Below, one piece after another: positions 37,436 to 46,066 of a stretch of DNA of 64,000 nt. The DNA comes from MFD04580-c1 sp963702995 (GTDB lineage Bacteria; Planctomycetota; Phycisphaerae; Tepidisphaerales; Tepidisphaeraceae), in assembly GCA_963702995.1 (NCBI GenBank), contig OY969783.1, forward strand, positions 558,001 to 622,000. Reading direction: 5' to 3'. Position 1 is the stretch's first letter, and each line of letters opens with the position of its first letter. The translations under genes were made by a program, and so were the position numbers. The notes below the pieces were generated by a model. It saw only the letters and a list, made by a program, of their open reading frames with translations. It made no database searches and was not told where the DNA came from.

Positions 37436-39272
37436 CCTTAAACAAGCGTATCCCCCGCGGTGCCAAACCGCCCGCGTTGGGGGCGCGACGCCGCTTCGCC
37501 CCCGGCCGCGTCCGACATGTCGTTGTGCATCGTGTCGCCTCGTCCACAAGGCCTCGCCGAACCGGGGCATCCTGACCCCGGCATCAACTTCTCGCCTCGT
37601 CAACGTTGTGCCCGGGTACGCCACGCGGCCACGCCAGCCAATAGCGGCTCCTGCCATGGGCTGTACGACAGCAACCGGTAGATCAGCCGCCGCCCGCTAC
37701 GGAGGATCTGGCAGGGCAGCCTCACCACCGCGTTCACGAACCGCTTGAACTCCATCCGCACCACGTCGTGCCTCTGCCGCTCGCGGGCCTGGCGGCCACG
37801 CCCCCGGGCCTGCGGGAGCATCAGGCCCCACCATGCCTTGAGGCTCCAGGCCAGGCTCGCCATCACCATGTACGCCCAGTTGCTCACCAGGTCGGCGCTG
37901 GGCAGCTTCATCGCGTGAACCCCGTTCTTCAGCTGCTCGATCAGGTTCTCCTGGTCGCAGCGTTGGTTCGCCTCCAGCACCAGTTCCCTTGCCGGCGTGG
38001 CACGGTCGTTGGTGATGAAGAAGAAGTAGCGGTAGTCCTGCCAGAGCTTTCTCTGGTGCATCTCCACGTCGAGGGTCTTGCGGCAGATGATCAGCCGGTA
38101 GGGCTTGTGGCACTTGACCGGTTGGTAGTCGATCTCCGCCACGTGCTCGGCCGCCAGGCGCAGGTTCTGGAAGCCCCGCTCGGCGACGACCTGCTCCTTA
38201 ATGTTCTCGGGCTTGGCCCGCTCCGCCGTGGCCACCTCGTAGCGGGCCGGGCGATTCAGTTCGGACCAACACTGCTCCGCCATCGCTTCGGCCTTGAGCT
38301 TGAGGTTCGGGTGGGCGTCCAGCCCGAACAGGAACGTGACGTTCCCCAACGTGTCCCAGCGGTCCAGGTGGGCGGTCTGGCTGAAGTCCGTGTCCCCCCG
38401 CATCCGCACCGCCTTGAACCCCGCCCCCAGCGTCAGGGCGATGGCCTTGTCCAGGTAGGCGGCCACGTCCTCGTGGCTGGGGCGGTTGCCCGGGCGGTTG
38501 AGCAGGTAGAGCGGCTCCTTGGTGTTGGCCAGCGACACCACCGCCGCGTGGTAGCCCCAGACGCCGTTGTAGCTGATGTCCATGCCGACCTTGCACTCGC
38601 CGTCGGTGGGCGCCAACGTGCCATCGGCGTCGATCGTCGCCACGTCGAAGAACGACGCGTCCTGCTCCTTCCAGACGCCGACGCGAGCGGAGTTGATCGC
38701 CTCCTGCAAGGCGTTGACCTGTTCCGCCGACTCGAACCGCCGGCAGAAGTCGCCGGCCGTCGAGGGCCCTGGGATGCGGCCGGCCCCCAGCGCGTCCAGA
38801 TGCCCTTCGTCGTTGCGGAGCAGCTCCAGGTCTTGCAGGCAGTCGCCGCCGCACAGCACGTTGTAGGCGATGTTCAGGACGTGGTCCGACTCGTGATAGG
38901 GCAGGTGAACCTTGAGCAGTCGCACGTCGCGATCGATCGCGTCGATCAGCCCGACCTTGCGAGCGAGCAGGTGGATCGACCCAATGCCGCCGTGGCCGAT
39001 GGCGCGGGTGCGGCCGGCCACGTCGTAGTGGACGTTGGCGGCCGCGAACATCGGCTTGGCTCGTGCCGAAAAGCTGCGTGGTCGCAGTCGCTTCGCGATT
39101 CTCCGCTTGCGTCGGTCCAACTTTTTGCGTGTACTGTTGTTCACTCGAAACGCCTCCTTGCGTCTACGTGTCAGAAAGCCTGGTAACTCTCTGATTATAC
39201 GAAAACGCGGGCGTTTCGAGTCTTTTTTTGCGCAGGGCCGGACCCGGGGGCGAAAATCACGCTTGTTCAAGG
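37436..39272 (-). mobile_element. IS1380-family insertion sequence, complete
   Basis: The 1837-bp element ends in inverted repeats CCTTAAACAAGCGT (37436-37449) and, on the other strand, CCTTGAACAAGCGT (39259-39272). ATTAGC stands just outside both ends (37430-37435 and 39273-39278) and is a probable target duplication. Its one long gene is intact on the minus strand. The gap 37298-37435 before it and 37450-37599 inside it hold no gene. Confidence 0.82.
37600..39144 (-). CDS. IS1380-family transposase
   Basis: The frame is open from 39270, but GTG 39144 has a strong AGGAGG ribosome site ten bases upstream and is the better start, giving 514 residues. DDE-type features are present: IDADGTLAPTDGECKVGMDI (first Asp), MRGDTDFSQTAHLDRW (second Asp) and LEANQRCDQENLIEQLKNG (Glu), as in IS1380 transposases. 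The C-terminal end WQEPLLAGVAAWR is also family-like. No frameshift or stop, so this copy could still be active. Confidence 0.93.
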   Translation of the reverse strand: MNNSTRKKLDRRKRRIAKRLRPRSFSARAKPMFAAANVHYDVAGRTRAIGHGGIGSIHLLARKVGLIDAIDRDVRLLKVHLPYHESDHVLNIAYNVLCGGDCLQDLELLRNDEGHLDALGAGRIPGPSTAGDFCRRFESAEQVNALQEAINSARVGVWKEQDASFFDVATIDADGTLAPTDGECKVGMDISYNGVWGYHAAVVSLANTKEPLYLLNRPGNRPSHEDVAAYLDKAIALTLGAGFKAVRMRGDTDFSQTAHLDRWDTLGNVTFLFGLDAHPNLKLKAEAMAEQCWSELNRPARYEVATAERAKPENIKEQVVAERGFQNLRLAAEHVAEIDYQPVKCHKPYRLIICRKTLDVEMHQRKLWQDYRYFFFITNDRATPARELVLEANQRCDQENLIEQLKNGVHAMKLPSADLVSNWAYMVMASLAWSLKAWWGLMLPQARGRGRQARERQRHDVVRMEFKRFVNAVVRLPCQILRSGRRLIYRLLSYSPWQEPLLAGVAAWRTRAQR

Positions 39273-39347
39273 ATTAGCCCAAAGCCGTTTGTGCGCCACG
39301 CCCACTCCAAGTAGGGCGTGCAGCCGCGTCACTTGAGGACGAGTAAC

Positions 39348-40583
39348 ATGAGAATTGCATGGATTGGAGGAATCAGCGATGGGGGCGGGGTCGGGGGCAT
39401 GGGACGTATTTTTGTCGAGCAACTTCTGAATCAGGGGGTAGAAGTTGATTATTACGCGGACGACGTGGCCGACGTGCCCGTAAGTGTCGCCAGCCACTCG
39501 AAATTCTCGCTTGTTGTAGTCCATAATCCTTGGAGATGGGACCGCTGGTACAGCCGGACCCCATTGCGGGCATTCGTTTCTGGGACCGTCACTCGGCGAT
39601 ACATCCACGACAAGATTGGCCGGCTGCTGATCGTGCGCCACGCACGAGACACGTATGGTTGCATATTTCAAATGTCGCAGTCGGAACTGTTCGGCATCGG
39701 AAAACACATCGCTCGGCTGCCGCCAGTGGTTGTACATCCCTGCAGCCATGCGGCCGGTGAGCTTCGATGGCATCGAAGGGAGAGCCGCTACGCGTTAAAG
39801 TCCGAGACCCGACTCATGCACTACGGCGTCCGTCTTTTTCTTATGCTTCGATCGCGGATACAGAAGCGGCAGATGCGCCTCCCTGACCTGATCATCGGGC
39901 CAAGCTCAAGATTCGTTGAGCTCCTCGCTGAGGACTACGGCGTTAACGTCGTGCGCACGGCGGTACTTCGCCATCCCGTTGGTAAAACGAAGGTAACCGA
40001 TGCTGGACGCGCCTCAACGGCTGGAACAACGGGGCCAATACGCTTTCTATTCATCTCGCGGATTAGCGTACGGAAGGGCTTTGACCAAATCGTAGAGTTG
40101 AGCAGACGATTGGACGACTTGGCAGGCACGGCTGAGATCCACGTAATTGGAGACCGCACGCAATGGTCCGATTATATGGCACACATCCCTAGCCTGAATC
40201 CGCGGATAGCCACGTTTATTGGCCAGGTTCCGCACAGCCAGATCGGTGACGCCTACAGCGCCGCCCATGCGTTACTCGTCCCAAGCATGTATGAGCCGGG
40301 ATCATTGGTCGTCGGTGAAGCCCTCTCTCACGGGCTCGCAATTGTCGCAAGCCGTGAAGTCGGTCCGACGGAGGTTCTGTCGCCCGATTGCTGTCGGGCG
40401 TTCCCCGCCGGGGACATTGTCGAGTTTGAGCGGGAGACGCGCCGGATGGTTGCAGAGTTGCTGGAGGATCGATCACGGTTTCGCAGCGTCGCCATGGAGC
40501 AGGCGACAACGTTGTTTGCGCCCGAAAAGATAGGCGCAGAACTTCTGAGGCTGCTAAAAGGGGCCGCAAAGGCGGCCCGGTGA
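39348..40583 (+). CDS. Glycosyltransferase family 4
   Basis: From ATG 39348 (MRIAWIGGISDGGGVGGMGR) the protein has about 411 residues. It contains RFLFISRISVRKGFDQIVEL (start of the C-domain, about 225) and SMYEPGSLVVGEALSHGLAI near 314, the donor-binding segment with Glu at the second position of the E-x7-E motif. The N-domain is unusual, with a long arginine-rich region at 135-185. It lies just downstream of the IS1380 element and upstream of gmd. Confidence 0.82.
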   Translation: MRIAWIGGISDGGGVGGMGRIFVEQLLNQGVEVDYYADDVADVPVSVASHSKFSLVVVHNPWRWDRWYSRTPLRAFVSGTVTRRYIHDKIGRLLIVRHARDTYGCIFQMSQSELFGIGKHIARLPPVVVHPCSHAAGELRWHRRESRYALKSETRLMHYGVRLFLMLRSRIQKRQMRLPDLIIGPSSRFVELLAEDYGVNVVRTAVLRHPVGKTKVTDAGRASTAGTTGPIRFLFISRISVRKGFDQIVELSRRLDDLAGTAEIHVIGDRTQWSDYMAHIPSLNPRIATFIGQVPHSQIGDAYSAAHALLVPSMYEPGSLVVGEALSHGLAIVASREVGPTEVLSPDCCRAFPAGDIVEFERETRRMVAELLEDRSRFRSVAMEQATTLFAPEKIGAELLRLLKGAAKAAR

Positions 40584-40703
40584 ATGAAGCGTTGCCCGAA
40601 GAGCACGGGCGGCGGAAAGTTGCGTCTCTACGGTGATGTTACAGTGACGAGCAGTGGAGTGATGGCTCACCCCTTACCATTGGCCGCTTTGAAGAAATAA
40701 ACT

Positions 40704-41741
40704 GTGAAAAGAGCTCTGATTACCGGGATTACCGGCCAGGACGGCTCCTACCTCGCCGAACTGCTGCTCGAAAAAGGCTACGAGGTCCACGCGATTGCCC
40801 GCAGAGTTGCCATGGAAGACCCCGAGCATCGGATGTGGCGGATTCGGCATGTCCTAGACCGCGTGAAGCTCCACTCGGCGACGCTGGAGAGTTTCCCCAG
40901 CATCTTCCGGGCGATTCGGGATGTGCAGCCGGATGAATGCTATCACCTGGCGGCCCAGAGTTTCGTCAGCTATTCGTTCGAGGACGAATTCTCGACGCTC
41001 CAAACCAATATCAACGGCACGCACCATGTGCTGGCGGCGGTCAAGGACTTGGCCCCTAAGTGCCGGTTCTACTTTGCCGGGTCTAGTGAGATGATGGGGA
41101 AAGTGCGGGAGGTGCCGCAAACGGAGATGACGCCGTTCCATCCCCGTAGCGCGTACGGCATCAGCAAGTGTGCCGGGTTCGAGCTGACGCGGAACTATCG
41201 CGAGGCGTACGGGATGCACGCATCCAGCGGAATCCTGTACAACCACGAGTCGCCGCGGCGGGGATATGAGTTCGTCACCCGGAAGATCACCAGCCATGTG
41301 GCGCGGATCAAGTTGGGGATGGCTCACGAGCTTCGGCTGGGGAACCTTGAAGCCCGGCGCGACTGGGGACACGCCAGGGATTATGTCCGGGCGATGTGGC
41401 TCATGCTGCAACAGGAGACGCCGGACGACTACGTGGTAGCAACGGGTCAGGCCTGGAGCGTGCGGGATTTCTGCCAGAAAGCGTTCGACGTGGTGGACCT
41501 GGATTGGCAGGACCATGTAGTCGTCAACCCGGCCTTCTACCGCCCGGCCGAGGTGGACCTGCTGCTAGGCAAGTCCACTAAGGCCAAGCGCGTGCTGGGG
41601 TGGGAGCGGACTGTGTCTTTCGACGACCTGGTCCGGGAAATGGTGGAGGCGGACTTGAAATGGCTCCATGATCGGGCACCGGGAGGGAGCGGGGCGGCGA
41701 AGGCGTTCGCTCCTTCTGACGCGTTGACTCGGGGAATCTAA
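40704..41741 (+). CDS. gmd: GDP-mannose 4,6-dehydratase
   Basis: The 345-residue SDR begins KRALITGITGQDGSYLAELL, with the NADP loop TGITGQDG, followed by the GMD-type RRVAMEDPEHRMWRI, FAGSSEMMGKV (Ser/Thr and Glu of the active site), AYGISK (Tyr-x3-Lys), GILYNHESPRRG and GNLEARRDWGHARDYV. The enzyme makes GDP-4-dehydro-6-deoxymannose, the precursor of GDP-fucose, GDP-rhamnose or GDP-perosamine. The next step's reductase or aminotransferase is not in the window. Start is GTG 40704; a terminator follows at 41815. Confidence 0.93.
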   Translation: MKRALITGITGQDGSYLAELLLEKGYEVHAIARRVAMEDPEHRMWRIRHVLDRVKLHSATLESFPSIFRAIRDVQPDECYHLAAQSFVSYSFEDEFSTLQTNINGTHHVLAAVKDLAPKCRFYFAGSSEMMGKVREVPQTEMTPFHPRSAYGISKCAGFELTRNYREAYGMHASSGILYNHESPRRGYEFVTRKITSHVARIKLGMAHELRLGNLEARRDWGHARDYVRAMWLMLQQETPDDYVVATGQAWSVRDFCQKAFDVVDLDWQDHVVVNPAFYRPAEVDLLLGKSTKAKRVLGWERTVSFDDLVREMVEADLKWLHDRAPGGSGAAKAFAPSDALTRGI

Positions 41742-41814
41742 CTGAGAAGCGACTGCCCGGCGCCAAGCTTCCTGCGGCCGAAATTAATCGCATTCTTACG
41801 AAAGAAAAGTTAAC

Positions 41815-41848
41815 GGCCTCGCTACTAGACCCAGCGAGCCTTTTGTTG
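41815..41848 (+). terminator. Intrinsic terminator after gmd
   Basis: GGCCTCGCT (41815-41823) pairs with AGCGAGCC (41833-41840, one bulged C) and is followed by TTTTGTTG. It lies 74 bases after the gmd stop. The rest of 41742-42007 has no gene. Confidence 0.6.
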
Positions 41849-42007
41849 TTCACGGCTCATTATGGGTGGGTCGGCCATGGAACGAGGATGCGAGGACACG
41901 GGACGGTTGAGCATATTGGTTCTTGTCCCCGCTGACGGCTCAAGCGGCATGCCCTCTTTGCTGCCTATTGATCATACTTAAGTCGTCATACTCGAAGGGA
42001 TATTGGC

Positions 42008-43202
42008 TTGCGTGTTGTTGCAATCAGCCATTCCTGCGTCGTTGACGTCAACCAGCGTATTCTTGTTGACCTCGACGGGATCGGGGCGGTCAACGTTGAA
42101 TTGATAGTGCCAGCCACGTGGCGCAATGAGTACACCAATTCCATTGAGGCGCCAGGCTCTTTGCCCTCGGCGACATTTCCGATCCACCCCTTACCAGTCA
42201 CGCGGCCGGGCATGATTCATCTTTACCGCTTCAAGACCGGTTTTCAGGAGATGGTCCGAAACATCGCCCCGGATCTCATTCTTTTGGACGAGGAACCGTG
42301 GAGTGTCGTGGCGGCGCAGGTAGTGGGGGTGGCCGGCCGGCTGGAAGTACCACTAGTTTGTTATACGAAACAGAACATTTATCGTCGGTACCCGCCGCCG
42401 TTCTGCTGGATCGAGCGGGGGACGTACCGGGCGTGCGAGAAAATGCTGGCCCTTACCGAAGAGGCGAGGGACGTACTGCGCGACAAGGGCTTCGGGGGGC
42501 CAGTCCAGATCCTGCCGCACGGGTTCGATCCGTCGTTTTTCTTTCCTGGCGACAACACGGACCTAGCCCGGCGGCTGGAAGTGAAGGGCACGGTGATCGG
42601 ATACATGGGGCGGTTTGCCAAGGTGAAGGGTCTGCACGTGCTCGTCGAGGCAGTCCGCAATCTCGTGGCCCGGCGGCCGAGGCTGGATTTCTGCGTGCTT
42701 ATGGTGGGATCGGGGCCGACTAGAAGTCGGTCGTCGCGGAGATCGCCCGCCACGGGCTCGGAGACCGGTTCGTCTTCGCCGGCCCGATCCCCCACCTGGC
42801 GGCGGGGGACTACCTGCGGGTGATGGACCTGCTAGTGCTGCCGTCGGTGAACCTTCCGCGGGCCGAGAGCAGTTCGGGCGGGTCATCATTGAGGCGATGG
42901 CCTGCGAAGTGCCTGTCGTCGGCTCAACCAGCGGCAATATCCCTCATCTGATCGGGCAGACCGGCGGCGGCGCGACGTTCCGCGAGGGCGACCCCGCCTA
43001 CTTGGCGGCGGTGCTGGAGGATCTGATTGTCAACCCCAAGCGAAGGATGGAACTTGGCACGATTGGCGCGCGGCATGTGTCGGAGCATTACACGCAAAAG
43101 GCGGTGGCCGAGAAGCTCTACGGATACTTGGTGACCCCAGATTGCCCCGTGACAGACGCGTCGAGACTAGGCTGTCTGACAAATGAGTTGGGCGCCCGTT
43201 AG
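42008..43202 (+). pseudogene. Glycosyltransferase family 4, broken by indels, a stop and an IS
   Basis: TTG 42008 follows GAAGGGAT and gives RVVAISHSCVVDVNQRILVD, KQNIYRRYPPPFCWIERGTY and VIGYMGRFAKVKGLHVLVEA. The frame is lost at GGGG 42712-42715; the continuation (SVVAEIARHGLGDRFVFAGP) has TAG at 42721 where Gln or Lys would be expected, and a second shift near 42866 is needed to reach EQFGRVIIEAMACEVPVVGS. The last residues (from about 43170) come from the IS5 element that follows. Paralogue of 33885-35041. Three lesions make real inactivation more likely here than a simple sequencing slip. Confidence 0.78.
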
Positions 43203-43256
43203 GTATTGCGCTTTCTACTATCGCATGGCATGCTGCTCTCTCCACACGGAGGACGC

Positions 43257-44095
43257 ATGGGTCGATACGAGCTCACGGACGAGCAATGGAAGCTGCAGAA
43301 AGGCCTCTTTCCCGCACAGGGACGCGGTGGACGCTGGCTCGATCACCGCACGCTCCTCAACGGCTTGCTTTGGATCCTCCGTTCGGGGGCGCCATGGCGT
43401 GACCTTCCGGAGCGATACGGGAACTTTAAGACCGTCCATCACCGCTTCAGCCGCTAGCGTCGCGACGGCACCTTCGACCGAATCCTCAAGGCACTGCAGA
43501 TTCGCCTCGACAAGCAGGGCAAAATCGACTGGGACCTGTGGCTGGTCGATGGCACCAACGTCCGAGCCAGCCGATCGGCGGCCGGGGCTCGAAAAGAAGG
43601 CACCGGCTCGACCTCCTCGAGCCCGACGATCACCACTTGGGCCGCAGCCGCGGCGGATGGGGATCCAAGCTCCACCTGGTTACTGACGGAAAGGGCCTTA
43701 TCCTTGCCGCCACGCTCACGGCGGGCAAGGCGCACGAATCCACCCAGCTCCACAACGTGATGCATGCCGTCTGTCGGCCGCGTCGCATCGGCTGGCCGGC
43801 CAAGCTTGCCGGCGACAAGGGGTACAGCTACGACTCGGTCCGCCAGTTCATCAAGGACGGTGGGATCCAGCCGGTCAACCCATACAAAAGCAACCAGAAA
43901 CGACCGGCGGGCGAGCGGTTCGATCGCAAGACCTATCGCAAACGCTCGCGGGTTGAATAGGCGGTCGGTTGGCTCAAGGAGTGCCGACGGCTGGGAACCC
44001 GCTACGAAAAGCTCGGGCTTAACTTTCTCGGCTTCGTTCAGCTCGGCATCATGCTGAAATACCTGCGGGTCCTGGGTCCGTACGACAAATTCTAG
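43257..44095 (+). pseudogene. IS5-family transposase with two amber codons and a frameshift
   Basis: GGAGG precedes ATG 43257. The protein runs GRYELTDEQW, WILRSGAPWRDLPERYGNFK, then TAG at 43455 where the family has Trp (FSR-stop-RRDGTFDRIL), LVDGTNVRASRSAAGARK, a -1 shift at CGAAAAG (43590-43596), LEPDDHHLGRSRGGWGSK and LAGDKGYSYDSVRQF, then a second TAG at 43958 (RVE-stop-AVGWLKECRRLGTRYEK). The -1 shift could be the programmed one of the IS427 group; the two stops are nonsense mutations. The left end GGCTGTCTGACAAAT (about 43170) looks like an IS5 terminus; no matching right end is seen. Confidence 0.82.
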
Positions 44096-44154
44096 GCCAT
44101 GTGCCGGCCGTTACAATACCGATGGAGCCGCGTTGACCGCGGAGTCCAAAGGAG

Positions 44155-45020
44155 TTGGCTTTCATGTCGATTAAAAGATTCGCGAAATGGGCATTGTCGG
44201 CGACATCGCCCGAACTACTAGCAAGGATCAGTGGTAGCCGACAGCGGAGGCATTTCAAGCAGGTTCTAAACAGAGCTGGTGCAACAGCCTTGGCGTCTCG
44301 ATTCATCGCCATGCAAGGTCTTACGGTGCATTCGGGCCCCTTCTGCGGAATGCGATATATCGCGGAGGCTGCCGGCAGTGTTCTTGTTCCGAAGCTTGTC
44401 GGTTGCTACGAACTGGAAATCAGAGAGGCCGTCGAGAGCGCGCTCTCGATGCCCTATGACACGATTGTCAACGTGGGATGCGCCGAGGGCTACTACGCTG
44501 TCGGATGTGCCATCCGCCTTCCGAGAGCCAAAGTCTTTGCGTTCGACACGGACCCATATGCTCGAAGACTCTGCCGGCAGCTTGCGGCTTTGAATGAAGT
44601 GGGAGAGCGTGTCAAAGTCGGCGCCTTCTGTACCCGCAAAGTTCTAGCCGAACCATTCAAGGCCGTACGTTGATGATTTGTGACTGTGAAGGTTATGAGC
44701 ACGTTCTTTTGGACCCTCTCGGAGTGGATGGATTGGCGACCACCGACTTCCTGGTTGAATTCCATGATCAGTTGGTCCCGGGTGTTTCGGCTTCGGTGGC
44801 GTCCCGATTCAATGACACCCACAGTGTCGAATGGATGTCCAGCGCGGAGCGGACCGTCGATGGCTATCCGATTCTATCGGGGCTTTCCGAACGAGAGCAG
44901 CAACTCGCGATGACCGAGTTCCGCCACGGACCGCAGCTGTGGGGTTTTTTTCAGTCGCTAATCCATCCGGGTACACGAAACGCGGCAGATTTCCTTGAAG
45001 CGTCGGTGCCGAAAGCATGA
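44155..45020 (+). pseudogene. FkbM-like methyltransferase, frameshifted
   Basis: The first frame from ATG 44155 has the SAM motif TIVNVGCAEGYYAVG (about 103-117) and VFAFDTDPYARRL. It breaks near GG 44661-44662. Adding one G gives GRTLMICDCEGYEHVLLDPL, which is the FkbM-type D-x-EG-E segment, and the second frame ends at TGA 45020. The repaired protein is about 288 residues. Its stop overlaps the start of the deacetylase gene by four bases, so it belongs to a coupled operon. Confidence 0.72.
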
Positions 45021-45799
45021 AACCATCGCTGTGCGTAGCGTACCACCGCATCGGGCGTGCCATCGGCGACTCGATCACCGTCGGTACTGCGGCATTTCGC
45101 AGGCAATTGGGCATCCTGGCGGGAAAAGTAGTCCATAATCAGTTGTCACTCGGCAGTTGGAAAGAGCTTCACGGCCAGTGCTCCGTTTCAGGAGTAAGAG
45201 CGTGCTCGACACTGGCCACCGCTCCGACCACCGTCTATCTCACGTTTGACGACGGCTGGGAGGACAACTACAGCACCGCGTTTCCCATCCTTGCCGGGCT
45301 GGGGATCCGGGCGGCGATCTTCCTATGCACGGACCTGATCGGCCGAGACCCCAGGTATCTCACATGGCCGCAGGTTCGGGAAATGGCGCGAGCGGGGTTC
45401 GCGTTCGGGGGCCATACGCGAACGCACCCTCATCTGACCCGTCTGAGTCGGGCAGATGCGCTTGACGAGATTGAGGGGTGCCGGAAGCGCATCGAGGATG
45501 AATTGGGCGGGCCGGCGGAGTGGTTCAGTTATCCATTCAGCGATGTTAACCAAGAGGTGGAGGAATTCGTGCTGGCGTGTGGATTCAAGTACGCATGCCT
45601 GACGTACCCCTTTGCGTTCCGGCCGAGCGGGATAATCCCGACGATGCTGCGCGTGGGAATCTACAACACGACGGGTCCTCTTCTGTTTCGCGTGAAGCTT
45701 TCGCGCACAGGCAACCGCTGGCTTGAGCGAACCAGGGCATTAATTTGTCGTTCGGGTTTGAATCCGGAATTTAAGAGATTGGGCGACTTCGGTAAATGA
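45017..45799 (+). CDS. Polysaccharide deacetylase (NodB homology domain, CE4)
   Basis: The 260-residue protein has the NodB motifs TVYLTFDDGWEDNYSTAF (catalytic and metal Asp, about 74-91), GGHTRTHPHLTRLS (HxxxH metal site, about 134-147) and WFSYPFSDVNQEV, a variant of the usual RxPY motif. There is no signal peptide, so it probably acts on an N-acetylated sugar of a lipid-linked intermediate in the cytoplasm. It follows the FkbM-like gene with a four-base overlap and is followed by a hairpin terminator. Confidence 0.88.
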   Translation: MKPSLCVAYHRIGRAIGDSITVGTAAFRRQLGILAGKVVHNQLSLGSWKELHGQCSVSGVRACSTLATAPTTVYLTFDDGWEDNYSTAFPILAGLGIRAAIFLCTDLIGRDPRYLTWPQVREMARAGFAFGGHTRTHPHLTRLSRADALDEIEGCRKRIEDELGGPAEWFSYPFSDVNQEVEEFVLACGFKYACLTYPFAFRPSGIIPTMLRVGIYNTTGPLLFRVKLSRTGNRWLERTRALICRSGLNPEFKRLGDFGK

Positions 45800-45952
45800 G
45801 AGAACAGAAAATTTGAAGGCTTGGACTTTAACGCGTGAACGCGTGAAGGATGAAAACACTCGCGCACGGGGCCGGGGTTGGGGGTATGCTGGGATTCGGC
45901 CAAATTTTGTTCCGAAGATTGCGTACGGCGTTTTGGGCTCACGCGAAAGTCT

Positions 45953-45983
45953 GCCCCTTAAGCCCGTTTGGGAGGGGCTTTTG
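45953..45983 (+). terminator. Hairpin terminator before the wzc gene
   Basis: GCCCCT...GCCC (45953-45966) pairs with GGG..AGGGGC (45970-45978) and is followed by TTTTG. It lies between the deacetylase and wzc genes in a 267-base gap. The gap also holds the tandem repeat AACGCGTGAACGCGTG at 45830-45845 and no gene. Confidence 0.5.
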
Positions 45984-46066
45984 TGGTTAATCCTAAACCA
46001 AAACCGCTAGATGTTCGATCTCTCCACGGGTTTTAGGTCAGATGCAAGGCTTTCGGGGAGTTTATT

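Noticed and set aside
37768..39186. 472-codon plus-strand frame over the IS1380 element
   Set aside because: Antisense shadow of the transposase; Val/Leu/Gln-rich with no motif.
31820..43960. Amber (TAG) recoding as an amino-acid codon
   Set aside because: Several in-frame TAGs made this worth asking, but many intact genes here end in TAG at family-typical lengths (for example 6048, 19983, 22793, 33873 and 63914).
43170..44095. CTAG on both sides of the IS5 transposase as a target duplication
   Set aside because: The right CTAG contains the stop codon of the gene itself and no inverted repeat to the left end is visible, so this is probably chance.
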